A DNA stretch of 10,844 bases from CAZVIJ01 sp964626735 (GTDB lineage Bacteria; Patescibacteriota; Dojkabacteria; JAOAGR01), in NCBI GenBank assembly GCA_964626735.1, contig CAZVIJ010000055.1, forward strand, positions 1-10,844. Direction: 5' to 3'. The first letter of the stretch is position 1. Each line of letters begins with the position of its first letter. Position numbers and translations under genes: made by a program. The notes below the pieces were generated by a model, which was given only the letters and a program-made list of their open reading frames with translations, was not told the DNA's origin and did not search any database. This document shows positions 1 to 7,226 of the stretch, one piece after another.

Positions 1-2
1 AG

Positions 3-758
3 GATGTCACGTTTGCGTACCAGAAGGCAGATACGCCGGTCGTTGAAAACGTCAGCTTCACGGCAAATCCCGGAGAGGTTACCGCTTTCATCGGCAGTAC
101 CGGAAGCGGCAAGTCAACGCTTATCAACTTGATTCCCCGGTTTTACGACGCGACGTTCGGGCAAGTATTGATCGATTCCGTCGATGTCAAGGACATACCG
201 CAGCATGAATTGCGGGAACGGATTGGGTACATTCCGCAGAAAGCTATTCTTTTCTCGGGAACGATATCAAGCAACCTCAAATACGGCAAGCCAGGCGCCA
301 CCGATGAGCGCATGGAGTATGCAGCGCGGATTGCGCAAGCGAGCGAATTTATCGAGAATCTGCCGGAAAAGTACGAAACGCCGGTGACGCAAGGAGGGAC
401 TAATTTTTCCGGAGGCCAAAAACAACGCCTTTCAATTGCACGCGCTATTTTGAAAGATCCGGAGATTTATATTTTCGACGATAGTTTTTCGGCATTGGAC
501 TTCAAGACGGACGCGGCTTTGCGTGAAGCGCTTACGCGCGAGGCAGACGGCAAAACGCTCATAATCGTCGCACAACGGATCAATACTATCTTGCATGCCG
601 ATAAAATCGTTGTACTCGATAAAGGACACGTTGTCGGGATAGGAACGCACACGCGATTAATGGAAGACTGCGAAGTCTACCGCGAAATAGCCCATTCGCA
701 ATTGTCTGAAGAGGAATTGAGGCAAACAGGAGTTACGGTAAAGGAGGTTCAACAATAA
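3..758 (+). CDS. ABC exporter subunit with degenerate ATP site (5' truncated by window edge)
   Basis: This is the C-terminal nucleotide-binding domain of an ABC exporter half-transporter; the reading frame is open from base 3, so the membrane domain lies outside the window. Walker A (GSTGSGKST) is at 93-119, the Q-loop (YIPQKA) near 228-245, and the signature FSGGQ near 405-420. The Walker B region reads IFDDSFSALD, with Asp (480-482) where the catalytic Glu normally sits. The switch histidine is replaced by Gln (AQR, 573-575). These two changes are known in the degenerate-site subunit of heterodimeric exporters such as TM287 and BmrC/LmrC. Its TAA overlaps the ATG of the next subunit gene (TAATG), so the two are almost certainly co-translated and assemble together in the inner membrane. 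The substrate cannot be read from the sequence; drugs or lipids are usual for the family. Confidence 0.93.
   Translation, partial: DVTFAYQKADTPVVENVSFTANPGEVTAFIGSTGSGKSTLINLIPRFYDATFGQVLIDSVDVKDIPQHELRERIGYIPQKAILFSGTISSNLKYGKPGATDERMEYAARIAQASEFIENLPEKYETPVTQGGTNFSGGQKQRLSIARAILKDPEIYIFDDSFSALDFKTDAALREALTREADGKTLIIVAQRINTILHADKIVVLDKGHVVGIGTHTRLMEDCEVYREIAHSQLSEEELRQTGVTVKEVQQ
741..747 (+). promoter_or_regulatory. Shine-Dalgarno for second ABC subunit
   Basis: AAGGAGG ends 10 bases before the ATG at 758 and lies inside the last codons of the upstream subunit gene. It fixes the start of the second subunit and shows that this organism uses classical Shine-Dalgarno initiation inside operons. 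Confidence 0.85.
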
Positions 759-2767
759 TGGATAGGAATAAAGATGCAAAAAACCAGCAACGGCCGGGTG
801 GACCGATGGGATTCCAAAGACCTGGTGCGGCACTATTCGGGGCGACTGCGAAGGCGAAAGACTTCAACGGTACGATGAAGAAGCTTTTGAAATACCTCAA
901 GCCGTTCCGCGCTCACGTGGCTCTCGTTATTCTCTTCGCGGTCGCAAGCACTATCTTTACTATCGTCAGCCCGAAGATTTTGGGAAACATTACGAACGAT
1001 ATCGTTGACGATTACATAAATATGACGGTATATGACCAGTTCGTCTCGACGCTTCCTACGGGAACCCAGTTCGCAGCAGGAACGAAAGGCGAATTGATCG
1101 TCAATAAAATGCCGCAGGCAGCGCTATCCAAAATACCCTCGGATAGGCTCGAAAAAATAAAGCAGATGGATTTATCGAAACGTCCTTCGATTGACTTTAT
1201 CGCAATCGGGAGGACAATCGCGATACTGATCCTTCTCTATATCTTGAGCGCAATCTTCGGTTACTTGCAAGGATGGATTATGTCCGGAGTATCGACGAGA
1301 ATTACCACGAAACTTCGAGAGAACCTTACGGCGAAGATCAGCAAGCTACCCTTAAAATATTACGACAACCAAACGCACGGGGATATCCTGGCGCGGCTTA
1401 CGAATGATGTGGATACCGTCAATCAAACGCTGAACCAAAGTCTGACGCAAATGATAACTGCTATCACGATGATATTCGGGATTGCGGGAATGATGCTTTC
1501 GATCAGCTGGCAGCTTACGATTGTCGCGATCATGGTTTTGCCGTTGAGTTTCGGTTTTATCGGGCTTATCGTTAAGAAATCCCAAAAGTATTTTACGAGC
1601 CAGGCGGATTCACAGGGTGCGCTTAACGGTCACGTGGAGGAGATGTTCGGCGGCCATAATGTCGTAAAGGTTTTTAATGGGGAAAAGGCTTCGCTCGAGA
1701 AATTCAATAGGATCAACGACGACCTTTACGTAAGCGGTTGGAAATCGCAATTCTTGTCGGGCCTAATGATGCCAATCATGACTATAATCGGTAATCTCGG
1801 GTATGTTTCGGTTGCCGTGATGGGTGGGTGGCTTGCGATCAAAGGTACGCTTCGAGTCGGCGACATTCAGGCATTTATCCAATATACCCAGCAGTTTACC
1901 CAGCCGATTATGCAAGGCGCGAGTATTACGACGATTCTGCAATCGACTGCTGCGTCTGCAGAACGAGTTTTTGAGTTCCTCGAGGCTGAAGAAGAAGTGG
2001 CTGAGAATCCGCATCCTGCTGAGCTGACGAGCGTTAAAGGAAACGTTACGTTTAACGACGTGAAATTCGGATACGAGCCCGACAAGCAGATTATCAAGGG
2101 GTTTACCGCAGAGGCGAAGGCCGGGCAGCGAATCGCTATCGTTGGACCGACCGGAGCCGGCAAGACTACCATGGTCAACTTGCTAATGCGTTTCTACGAC
2201 GTTAATGAAGGCTCGATACAGGTAGACGGCGTCGATATCAGGGATATGAAACGCTCTAGCTTGAGGCGATTATTCGGGATGGTGCTGCAAGATACTTGGC
2301 TTTTTAACGGGACGATCCGTGAAAATATCTCGTACGGAAAACCCGATGCATCTGAAGAGGAAATAATCGCTGCGTCGTCTGCGGCTCAAGTTGACCATTT
2401 CGTTCACTCGTTGCCGCAAGGGTACGATTTGGAACTCAATGAGACTGCCGACAATATCTCGCAAGGGGAGAAGCAGCTGCTGACGATTGCGCGCGCCATG
2501 CTTGCTAATCCGCCGATGCTGATTCTCGATGAAGCGACCAGCTCTGTCGATACCCGAACCGAAGTGCTCATACAAAAAGCGATGGAGAAGCTTATGGAAG
2601 GCAGGACCAGTTTCGTGATCGCGCATCGGCTCACTACGATAAAAAACGCAGACTTGATTTTAGTGATGAACCAGGGAAATATCGTCGAACATGGAACGCA
2701 TGATGAGCTGATCGAGCAAAATGGGTTTTATGCCGGCTTGTACAACAGCCAATTCGCCGAAAGCTGA
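758..2767 (+). CDS. ABC exporter subunit with canonical Walker B, heterodimer partner
   Basis: This is a complete 669-residue half-transporter (TMD followed by NBD). A Gly/Pro-rich cytosolic N-terminus (1-40) precedes the first membrane helix (about 53-76). The first extracytoplasmic loop is unusually long (about 85-148), a feature familiar from TM288/YheH-like subunits. The NBD has Walker A GPTGAGKTT at 463-471, Walker B LILDEATSSVD with catalytic Glu592, and switch His623. The signature is altered to ISQGEKQ (567-573) instead of LSGGQ. The degenerate signature here would face the degenerate Walker B of the upstream subunit, and this subunit's intact Walker B would face the upstream FSGGQ. 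That gives one active and one inactive ATP site. It probably exports hydrophobic compounds across the cytoplasmic membrane. The start is set by the Shine-Dalgarno at 741-747 and the overlap with the preceding stop. Confidence 0.95.
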   Translation: MDRNKDAKNQQRPGGPMGFQRPGAALFGATAKAKDFNGTMKKLLKYLKPFRAHVALVILFAVASTIFTIVSPKILGNITNDIVDDYINMTVYDQFVSTLPTGTQFAAGTKGELIVNKMPQAALSKIPSDRLEKIKQMDLSKRPSIDFIAIGRTIAILILLYILSAIFGYLQGWIMSGVSTRITTKLRENLTAKISKLPLKYYDNQTHGDILARLTNDVDTVNQTLNQSLTQMITAITMIFGIAGMMLSISWQLTIVAIMVLPLSFGFIGLIVKKSQKYFTSQADSQGALNGHVEEMFGGHNVVKVFNGEKASLEKFNRINDDLYVSGWKSQFLSGLMMPIMTIIGNLGYVSVAVMGGWLAIKGTLRVGDIQAFIQYTQQFTQPIMQGASITTILQSTAASAERVFEFLEAEEEVAENPHPAELTSVKGNVTFNDVKFGYEPDKQIIKGFTAEAKAGQRIAIVGPTGAGKTTMVNLLMRFYDVNEGSIQVDGVDIRDMKRSSLRRLFGMVLQDTWLFNGTIRENISYGKPDASEEEIIAASSAAQVDHFVHSLPQGYDLELNETADNISQGEKQLLTIARAMLANPPMLILDEATSSVDTRTEVLIQKAMEKLMEGRTSFVIAHRLTTIKNADLILVMNQGNIVEHGTHDELIEQNGFYAGLYNSQFAES

Positions 2768-2813
2768 GCGTTCGTGCCCGTGATGCCCGTCACACCGCCA
2801 AAAATACCTACCG

Positions 2814-2821
2814 TATAGAAT
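2814..2821 (+). promoter_or_regulatory. -10-like element just before DUF5661-like gene
   Basis: TATAGAAT ends five bases before the ATG at 2827; the hexamer could be TATAGA or TAGAAT. No Shine-Dalgarno lies between it and the ATG. A transcript from here would start at or within a few bases of the start codon. No convincing -35 is seen. Confidence 0.45.
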
Positions 2822-2826
2822 ATATC

Positions 2827-3114
2827 ATGAGTACCAAGAGAAACTTTACGACAGACGAAGCATATGCGGTAGGGGATTGGCTCGGTTTGGACTGGAGAAA
2901 ATACGATATCGAGCAGTTCAGGATGGGACTTGAAGTCGAGCTGGAGCATGGCCGTACCGATGAATTCACGAACGTGACCGATGACGATATTCTCGTAACG
3001 GCAAAAATCGCCATTGCGCACCTCAACGAAATCAAAGACTACTATACCCGCCTGAAAAAGATGGAGCAGGAGGCTGAAGAGGAGATGCGCAACAGCCATG
3101 CCGTAGCCGCATAA
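2827..3114 (+). CDS. DUF5661-like small protein
   Basis: A soluble 95-residue protein without signal peptide or membrane segment. The central stretch contains DWRKYDIEQFRMGLEVELEHG, then TDDDI, then KIAIAHLNEIKDYYTRLKKMEQE. This matches from memory the conserved core of the DUF5661 family, whose members carry an FxxGxxVELEHG motif and a KIAxAHLxExPDYYxxLxKME helix. Function is unknown for the family, and nothing here adds a catalytic motif. The C-terminus is a charged helix. The gene lies 59 bases after the exporter gene with its own -10-like element, so it may be transcribed separately. It converges on the hydrolase gene with only two bases between the stop codons. Confidence 0.82.
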   Translation: MSTKRNFTTDEAYAVGDWLGLDWRKYDIEQFRMGLEVELEHGRTDEFTNVTDDDILVTAKIAIAHLNEIKDYYTRLKKMEQEAEEEMRNSHAVAA

Positions 3115-3116
3115 GA

Positions 3117-3785
3117 TTACCTGCGGTCGGGGTCCCTGAAAGAAACAGGGATATCGGATTTCACCAAGTTGATGATCTTTTCCCGTACCGTACGGTAGAT
3201 CAGATCGTGTCCATTATCGTCCGGATGGACACCGTCTTTGTAAAGCATTTGCAGATAATCGTTTTCCAACAAGGAATCGAAAATGTCGAGCGAGTAGATC
3301 CCCAATTGTTCTGCGACATCAATTGCAACTTCATTGTATTCCCGCGACGTACGCGAAGAATAGATATTACCCTTGAAATCGACACGGTCGCTTGCGACCG
3401 GAGTAGTACCGATCAATACGATACGGTCGGTAAACGAGGCAAGGGAATCTAAAATATTGATGAGATTGATGCGATAATCGTTGACAAGTACCTGAGGCAA
3501 TGTGGCACCCGGATTGACGCGCGTGTCATTGAGCCCTATCGAGACGATTGCGAAGAGATCCCATCCCGGCGACTTACGGGAAAGGATCTCTTGTTCAACT
3601 CGTTCTTTCAGGCCTTTGCTCGTTTCGCCGCCGATTCCTAAGTTGAAGAGCTGATACTTTTCGCCGGCGGCTGATTCGACGGTGATTTTGTGGAAGTCTC
3701 TCTTAAGACGATCGACCCAACCGCCTTGAGTATCCCATGTTCCTTGAACGATGCTGTCTCCAAAAATGAGTATTCGAGTTGCCAT
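3117..3785 (-). CDS. GDSL/SGNH-family hydrolase
   Basis: A 222-residue cytosolic-looking SGNH hydrolase that probably cleaves an ester bond (lipase, esterase or thioesterase type); the substrate is unknown. The family blocks are visible in order: block I FGDS with nucleophile Ser11, block II LGIGG around 49-53, block III GLND with Asn86, and block V DGVHPDDNGH with Asp184 and His187. There is no signal peptide. I chose the ATG at 3785, because it places the GDS motif at the usual distance from the N-terminus and an extended -10 lies just upstream; an in-frame TTG at 3791 is less likely. The gene lies 42 bases downstream of the ferritin-fold gene in the same direction and may also be read from that operon. 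Confidence 0.92.
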   Translation of the reverse strand: MATRILIFGDSIVQGTWDTQGGWVDRLKRDFHKITVESAAGEKYQLFNLGIGGETSKGLKERVEQEILSRKSPGWDLFAIVSIGLNDTRVNPGATLPQVLVNDYRINLINILDSLASFTDRIVLIGTTPVASDRVDFKGNIYSSRTSREYNEVAIDVAEQLGIYSLDIFDSLLENDYLQMLYKDGVHPDDNGHDLIYRTVREKIINLVKSDIPVSFRDPDRR

Positions 3786-3794
3786 AAGCAATGC

Positions 3795-3803
3795 ATAGTA
3801 GCA
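3795..3803 (-). promoter_or_regulatory. Extended -10 before GDSL hydrolase
   Basis: On the minus strand TGCTACTAT (TGn plus the hexamer TACTAT) ends nine bases before the ATG at 3785. There is no Shine-Dalgarno in the interval, so a transcript from this element would have a leader of only a few bases. No clear -35 is present, as is common for extended -10 promoters. Confidence 0.45.
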
Positions 3804-3827
3804 TGTCTACCGCACGTTTACCTGACT

Positions 3828-4307
3828 TCAGCTTGACGTAATCATATCCGCAACCTGTATTAACTGTTCGGACGCCGCGATTTCCTCATTCATCGTAAGC
3901 GCTAGTTCTTCCGCATAAGAATCTAGCCCCGAAAGTTTCGCGAGCATTATCACACTGTGGTAGCATGCCATTTCATAGTGTTCGACCTTGTTCGCGTTGC
4001 CGACAATCGCCAAATCCCTGATAGTTTCGTCGGGGATAAGGTCGAGCGTGGTCATGCCTTCCTTTAACAAATACATCATTGCCATATCCGTTACGCCGGT
4101 TAACGTTATTTGCATATCGTCGCCGATTTTCTGAAGGCGTTTCAGTTGCCCTTTCGTCTCAAGGAGATGCTTTTCTAATCCTGCCTGGAGCGATGTATGG
4201 CCGGCTTTTTCGCGCATGAGGGGCAGGCCTTGAATTATCTGGTTTTCGATGTCGAAAAGTTTCTGTAGCGTTACGATCAATAGATCGTTCATTGATTGAA
4301 TTTCCAT
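3828..4307 (-). CDS. YciF/YciE-like ferritin-fold protein (DUF892)
   Basis: A 159-residue helical protein of the DUF892 (YciF/YciE) ferritin-like family, probably a four-helix bundle that binds a di-metal centre and acts in stress protection. The family pattern is visible: LFDIENQI with Glu21 in helix 1, KHLLETKGQLKRL (His47, Glu50) in helix 2, and KVEHYEMACYH (Glu109, His110, Glu112) in helix 3. Another acidic position occurs in the last helix (MNEEIAASEQL). The start codon lies one base after the dehydrogenase stop (TAACATG) and lacks its own Shine-Dalgarno. Translation is therefore probably by termination-reinitiation from the dehydrogenase gene. The enzymatic role of this family is not settled. 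Confidence 0.9.
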   Translation of the reverse strand: MEIQSMNDLLIVTLQKLFDIENQIIQGLPLMREKAGHTSLQAGLEKHLLETKGQLKRLQKIGDDMQITLTGVTDMAMMYLLKEGMTTLDLIPDETIRDLAIVGNANKVEHYEMACYHSVIMLAKLSGLDSYAEELALTMNEEIAASEQLIQVADMITSS

Positions 4308-4308
4308 G

Positions 4309-5502
4309 TTATTTGAATTTGATCACTGACTTTGTGTATCCTTCATCCTTGTTATCGAATCGCTCATACGCGTCCGGCGCCTCGTCGATCGTGATATGTT
4401 TCGATACGATATCTCCGGGATGCGCTCTTCCCGATATGACAAGATCCAGAAGTTGCCGCATATACTTCTTGACGGGAGTCTGGCTGCCTGCAATGGTAAG
4501 GCATTTCTCGAAAGCCATCCCATAGGGGAATAGATATTTGCCCATCTTTGCATTATCGTCGACTCCCCCAGGATCCATCGGGAAGTAAACCCCGACCGCG
4601 CCGATGTGCCCAGTATAGTCAAGAAGTTCGATCAAATTCTCGAAAATCTGCATAGGGTTTTGCTTCCCGAGTTCCGTGTAGGAAAGGGCTTCGTATCCCA
4701 CGGCATCGATGCCGTGGAGCACGCCGGACATTTTGGATTCTCCCGGTTTGAGCGAAAGCTGGTAGGGTTCGTTTTTAAATCGATACTGTTGTATCTGTTC
4801 GATTGGATCTTTCTTCGTAAAATCTATGGGTATCGCCCCAAAATCTTTAGCTTTCTCAAGCCGCTCGGGTACGCAATCGACGACATACACTTCGCTTGCT
4901 CCACGTATCAATGCGCTATGCGCCGCGAGCAAACCTACCGGACCCGCCCCGTAGATGGCAACAATCGATCCGGGTCCAACCATCGCAAGCTCGTTCGCGT
5001 GAAAGCCGGTCGGGAAAATATCGGCCAACATGAGGAAGTGGTCTTCGTATTCGTCGTGCGGCTTGCCCGGCAGCAGTTGGCAATTGAAATCCGCGAACGG
5101 CACGCGTACATACTCCGCTTGACTGCCATTATACGGGCCCATTCCCGCATAACCGTATCCTGCCGAAGGCTTCGTAGGATTCGTCATTAGGCAGGCGCTG
5201 TAAAAGCCGCGAATGCAGTTCATGCATATACCGCATGCAATATTGAATGGAAGTACGACCCGGTCACCAGGCTTGACGGCGGTTACGCATGACCCGACTT
5301 CCTCGATAACGCCCATTATTTCATGACCGAACTGCATTCCGGGTTCCGCGTAGGTTCGCCCTTCGTACATATGCAGGTCGCTTCCGCAAATTGCCGCCGA
5401 GGTTACTTTAAGTATCGCATCTCGCTGGTCTTCAATAACCGGCTTATCTTTTTCCAACACTTCTACCTTGAACGGCCCACGGTACGTTATCGATTTCATC
5501 AT
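4309..5502 (-). CDS. Zn-dependent dehydrogenase, glutathione-independent formaldehyde dehydrogenase type
   Basis: A 397-residue medium-chain dehydrogenase/reductase that should oxidise an aldehyde or alcohol with NAD(P). Catalytic zinc ligands are Cys39 (ICGSDLH), His60 and Glu61 (GHE). The structural zinc site is CxxCxxCx7C at Cys90, 93, 96 and 104. The Rossmann motif GAGPVG follows near residue 185. The length and the long insert before GIDAVGYEA resemble the FdhA (Pseudomonas-type formaldehyde dismutase/dehydrogenase) branch, but the true substrate cannot be assigned. Two consecutive ATG codons (5502, 5499) are possible starts; neither has a strong Shine-Dalgarno. It is the first gene of an apparent operon with the ferritin-fold protein, consistent with a detoxification role. 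Confidence 0.92.
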   Translation of the reverse strand: MMKSITYRGPFKVEVLEKDKPVIEDQRDAILKVTSAAICGSDLHMYEGRTYAEPGMQFGHEIMGVIEEVGSCVTAVKPGDRVVLPFNIACGICMNCIRGFYSACLMTNPTKPSAGYGYAGMGPYNGSQAEYVRVPFADFNCQLLPGKPHDEYEDHFLMLADIFPTGFHANELAMVGPGSIVAIYGAGPVGLLAAHSALIRGASEVYVVDCVPERLEKAKDFGAIPIDFTKKDPIEQIQQYRFKNEPYQLSLKPGESKMSGVLHGIDAVGYEALSYTELGKQNPMQIFENLIELLDYTGHIGAVGVYFPMDPGGVDDNAKMGKYLFPYGMAFEKCLTIAGSQTPVKKYMRQLLDLVISGRAHPGDIVSKHITIDEAPDAYERFDNKDEGYTKSVIKFK

Positions 5503-5549
5503 TATTCTTTAGTGTGCTTCTAATACAAGAAAAACTTCGGCAAAACCGC

Positions 5550-5555
5550 TATAGT
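5550..5555 (+). promoter_or_regulatory. -10-like hexamer before SDR gene
   Basis: TATAGT lies nine bases before the ATG at 5565, which would give a leader of about three bases. The interval TGATTTGAG holds at best a weak GAG-type ribosome site. It lies in the 62-base divergent region shared with the dehydrogenase gene. No good -35 is seen. Confidence 0.45.
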
Positions 5556-5564
5556 TGATTTGAG

Positions 5565-6419
5565 ATGAAAATTCTTATCCTCGGCGGGACCGGTTTCGTG
5601 GGGACGGCGGTAGTGCAGCGGCTTATTGAAACGACAGACCACGTCGTGCGAGTTTTCGTGCATACCGAAAAGCCGAAGGTAAGCGGGTCAAGGTTGGAGT
5701 TCTATAAGGGCGACGTGACCCAACGGCACCATATCGTAAAAGCGATGAAAGGCGTCGATGCGGTGATAAACCTGATCGGGATCATAGAAGAACGGGGCGG
5801 TCGGACGTTTCAGGCGATGCATGTTACCGTCGTTGAAGACATTTTGCAGGCGATGAAGCTGCACAATGTCAAACGCCTGCTTCATATGAGCGCGTTAGGA
5901 TCGGGAAAAAATAATCTCAGCAAATACCTCGACACGAAGGCTCAAGCAGAGGAACGTATCAAGATAGCGCGAATCGATTACACCATCATTAAGCCCTCGA
6001 TAATCTGGGACGAGAAGTCGGACTTTGTGAAAAAACTACGAAGGCTCCATACGGTACCGTTCATTACGCCGCTCGTCGATGGCGGTAACGCACGGTTCCA
6101 GCCAATCGCATTAAGCGATGTATCCGATATTTTTGCCCGTGCCGTAAGCATGATGGAAACGCATTACCAGGTGTACGAAGTTGGAGGAGGGGAGGAGTAT
6201 ACGCTAAAGGATTTGCTGGTACATTTGGCGAAAGGCAAAAAACGCCTGTACGTACCATTGCCCTCAGTTCTCCTCAAGCCGATCATGCGATTCGGAGAGC
6301 GGGTTCATCTTCCGGTTCCCGTTACCTCTGAACAACTGACTATGATGAAGGTCCCCAGTACCACTTTGGATACCAGGATGTTGAAGCTGCTCAAGATAAC
6401 GCCCCGTTCGATTTTTTAA
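5565..6419 (+). CDS. Atypical SDR, NmrA/NDUFA9-like NAD(P)-binding protein
   Basis: A 284-residue Rossmann-fold protein of the atypical short-chain dehydrogenase group. The N-terminal dinucleotide motif GGTGFVG is at 7-13, followed by an acidic GDVT segment and the DAVINLIG strand near 65-72. HMSALG (Ser109) and YLDTK (Tyr121, Lys125) reproduce the SDR Ser/Tyr/Lys arrangement. A conserved IIKPSIIW strand and a C-terminal substrate-binding part (VYEVGGGEEYTLKDLL) resemble NDUFA9-like and YfcH/NmrA-like proteins. Such proteins can be reductases, isomerases or redox sensors, so no substrate is proposed. The gene is transcribed away from the dehydrogenase operon. Its stop overlaps the stop of the convergent gene on the other strand. 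Confidence 0.88.
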   Translation: MKILILGGTGFVGTAVVQRLIETTDHVVRVFVHTEKPKVSGSRLEFYKGDVTQRHHIVKAMKGVDAVINLIGIIEERGGRTFQAMHVTVVEDILQAMKLHNVKRLLHMSALGSGKNNLSKYLDTKAQAEERIKIARIDYTIIKPSIIWDEKSDFVKKLRRLHTVPFITPLVDGGNARFQPIALSDVSDIFARAVSMMETHYQVYEVGGGEEYTLKDLLVHLAKGKKRLYVPLPSVLLKPIMRFGERVHLPVPVTSEQLTMMKVPSTTLDTRMLKLLKITPRSIF

Positions 6420-7027
6420 AGGGTTCCTTGCGCACCGTTACGCAAAATTGCGACCAAGTCTGCATATGCGGGTTGGATGACCGTTCGGTAAAATCTCAAG
6501 AAAGAAACCGGCTCAAGCCTTCCGACATCGACGCCGCCTAATGACTGGGCCAGCAAATTCATATCGATATCTCCGACGGTCGCAACGTATGGGATTCTGC
6601 CGTTTTCGAGCAACGTAAGACTCGGATAGAAGCTGGCGAATATCGTAGTCCTGGATTGCGCCAATCGCTCGTCATCGAGAATTGCGCGGGCAAAATAATG
6701 TATTCCTCTCGAGAACTTTTGGACATATACCGATTCGGTCGGTTCTGGAGTACCGGGAAAGCGATGCAGTGCAACTTTCACGGTGCCGTCATGAAAATCT
6801 CCTGATACCGCGTACAGCCGAGAATTACCTTGGCGCGCTCCGCTGCTAGGAGTTATCTTGGGAGCGAGCAGGTAAAACGGCAAGTCGCAGGCCTGGTTGA
6901 GCAAATTAACCGCGCTGCCGAATTTGTTTGGGTCGAGAAGTTGGAGAGGCGCGTCAAATGTTTCGTCGATATCAATGACGACTGCCTCGAGCTCCTGTAA
7001 TGTTTGTTCATTTACGAGCGTATTCAT
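6416..7027 (-). CDS. Unrecognised 203-residue protein
   Basis: I do not recognise this family. The protein is soluble-looking, with no signal peptide or clear membrane helix. It has a mixed alpha/beta composition, with segments such as AVVIDIDETFDAP near the N-terminus, SRLYAVSGDFHDGTVKVALH in the middle and SFLRFYRTVIQPAYADLVAIL at the end. The DIDET string resembles a HAD motif, but the other HAD motifs are absent. I chose the ATG at 7027 over an upstream in-frame ATG at 7054, because an extended -10 (TGGTATACT) lies exactly six bases before it and overlaps the longer reading. Coding potential is supported by the long open frame and the promoter. It shares a stop region with the convergent SDR gene. 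Confidence 0.72.
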   Translation of the reverse strand: MNTLVNEQTLQELEAVVIDIDETFDAPLQLLDPNKFGSAVNLLNQACDLPFYLLAPKITPSSGARQGNSRLYAVSGDFHDGTVKVALHRFPGTPEPTESVYVQKFSRGIHYFARAILDDERLAQSRTTIFASFYPSLTLLENGRIPYVATVGDIDMNLLAQSLGGVDVGRLEPVSFLRFYRTVIQPAYADLVAILRNGAQGTL

Positions 7028-7033
7028 ACGGAA

Positions 7034-7042
7034 AGTATACCA
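7034..7042 (-). promoter_or_regulatory. Extended -10 for leaderless start
   Basis: On the minus strand TGGTATACT (TGn plus near-consensus TATACT) ends six bases before the ATG at 7027. Transcription starting about seven bases after the hexamer would begin at the A of the ATG. This is the best single case for a leaderless message in the window. Confidence 0.62.
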
Positions 7043-7082
7043 TTTCGGCATCATCCCAACAGATAGCGACCCTGTTAAACCC

Positions 7083-7110
7083 TTGTGCCGCGAATCACAA
7101 ATGATAAACT
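7083..7110 (+). promoter_or_regulatory. Promoter-like sequence of small intergenic unit
   Basis: TTGTGC (7083-7088), a 16-base spacer and TAAACT (7105-7110) preceded by TGA form an extended -10 promoter candidate reading towards the strong ribosome site at 7133. It is a moderate match and could be chance, but the downstream ribosome site and terminator give it weight. Confidence 0.35.
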
Positions 7111-7154
7111 CGCTTAGTTATTTAATTAACGGAAAGGAGGTGATTCTTGTCTAA
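7101..7154 (+). CDS. Possible 17-residue leader peptide
   Basis: An ATG-started frame encodes MINSLSYLINGKEVILV. Its last codons contain the strong ribosome site of the next tiny frame, and its stop (7152-7154) overlaps that frame's start region. If translated, it could control access to the ribosome site. It has no Shine-Dalgarno of its own, and it overlaps the proposed -10, so both proposals cannot be fully right. Weak evidence; may be chance. Confidence 0.18.
   Translation: MINSLSYLINGKEVILV
7133..7144 (+). promoter_or_regulatory. Near-complete anti-16S Shine-Dalgarno
   Basis: AAAGGAGGTGAT is complementary over 12 bases to the common 3' end of bacterial 16S rRNA (ATCACCTCCTTT). It ends two bases before a TTG codon at 7147, and the AGGAGG core is six bases from that TTG. 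No long open frame follows, which makes such a strong ribosome site unexpected here. Confidence 0.6.
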
Positions 7155-7188
7155 TTCTGAATCTGCCTGTTCCTATCCCAATCGATAG
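7147..7188 (+). CDS. Possible 13-residue micro-ORF
   Basis: A TTG start at ideal distance from the strong Shine-Dalgarno opens a frame encoding MSNSESACSYPNR before TAG. The peptide is Ser-rich with one Cys and resembles nothing I know. It may be a real small peptide, a decoy or leader ORF, or the remnant of a decayed gene. A terminator follows about 40 bases downstream, so the unit could be self-contained. Confidence 0.3.
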   Translation: MSNSESACSYPNR

Positions 7189-7226
7189 AACGGCATTCAA
7201 AATATTAAGCGGTGAAATTCCGATGT

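Noticed and set aside
4606..5190. 194-codon plus-strand open frame inside the dehydrogenase gene.
   Set aside because: It lies antisense to a clear zinc dehydrogenase with all motifs and has an implausible composition, so it is a shadow frame.
6964..7000. DIDET string suggesting a HAD phosphatase in the 203-residue protein.
   Set aside because: The DxDxT/V context and the later HAD motifs (Ser/Thr, Lys, DD) are missing.
7131..7146. Minus-strand GAATCACCTCCTTTCC looks like the 3' end of 16S rRNA.
   Set aside because: The sequence upstream on that strand has no 16S helix 45 or other rRNA features. The match is explained by a strong plus-strand Shine-Dalgarno.
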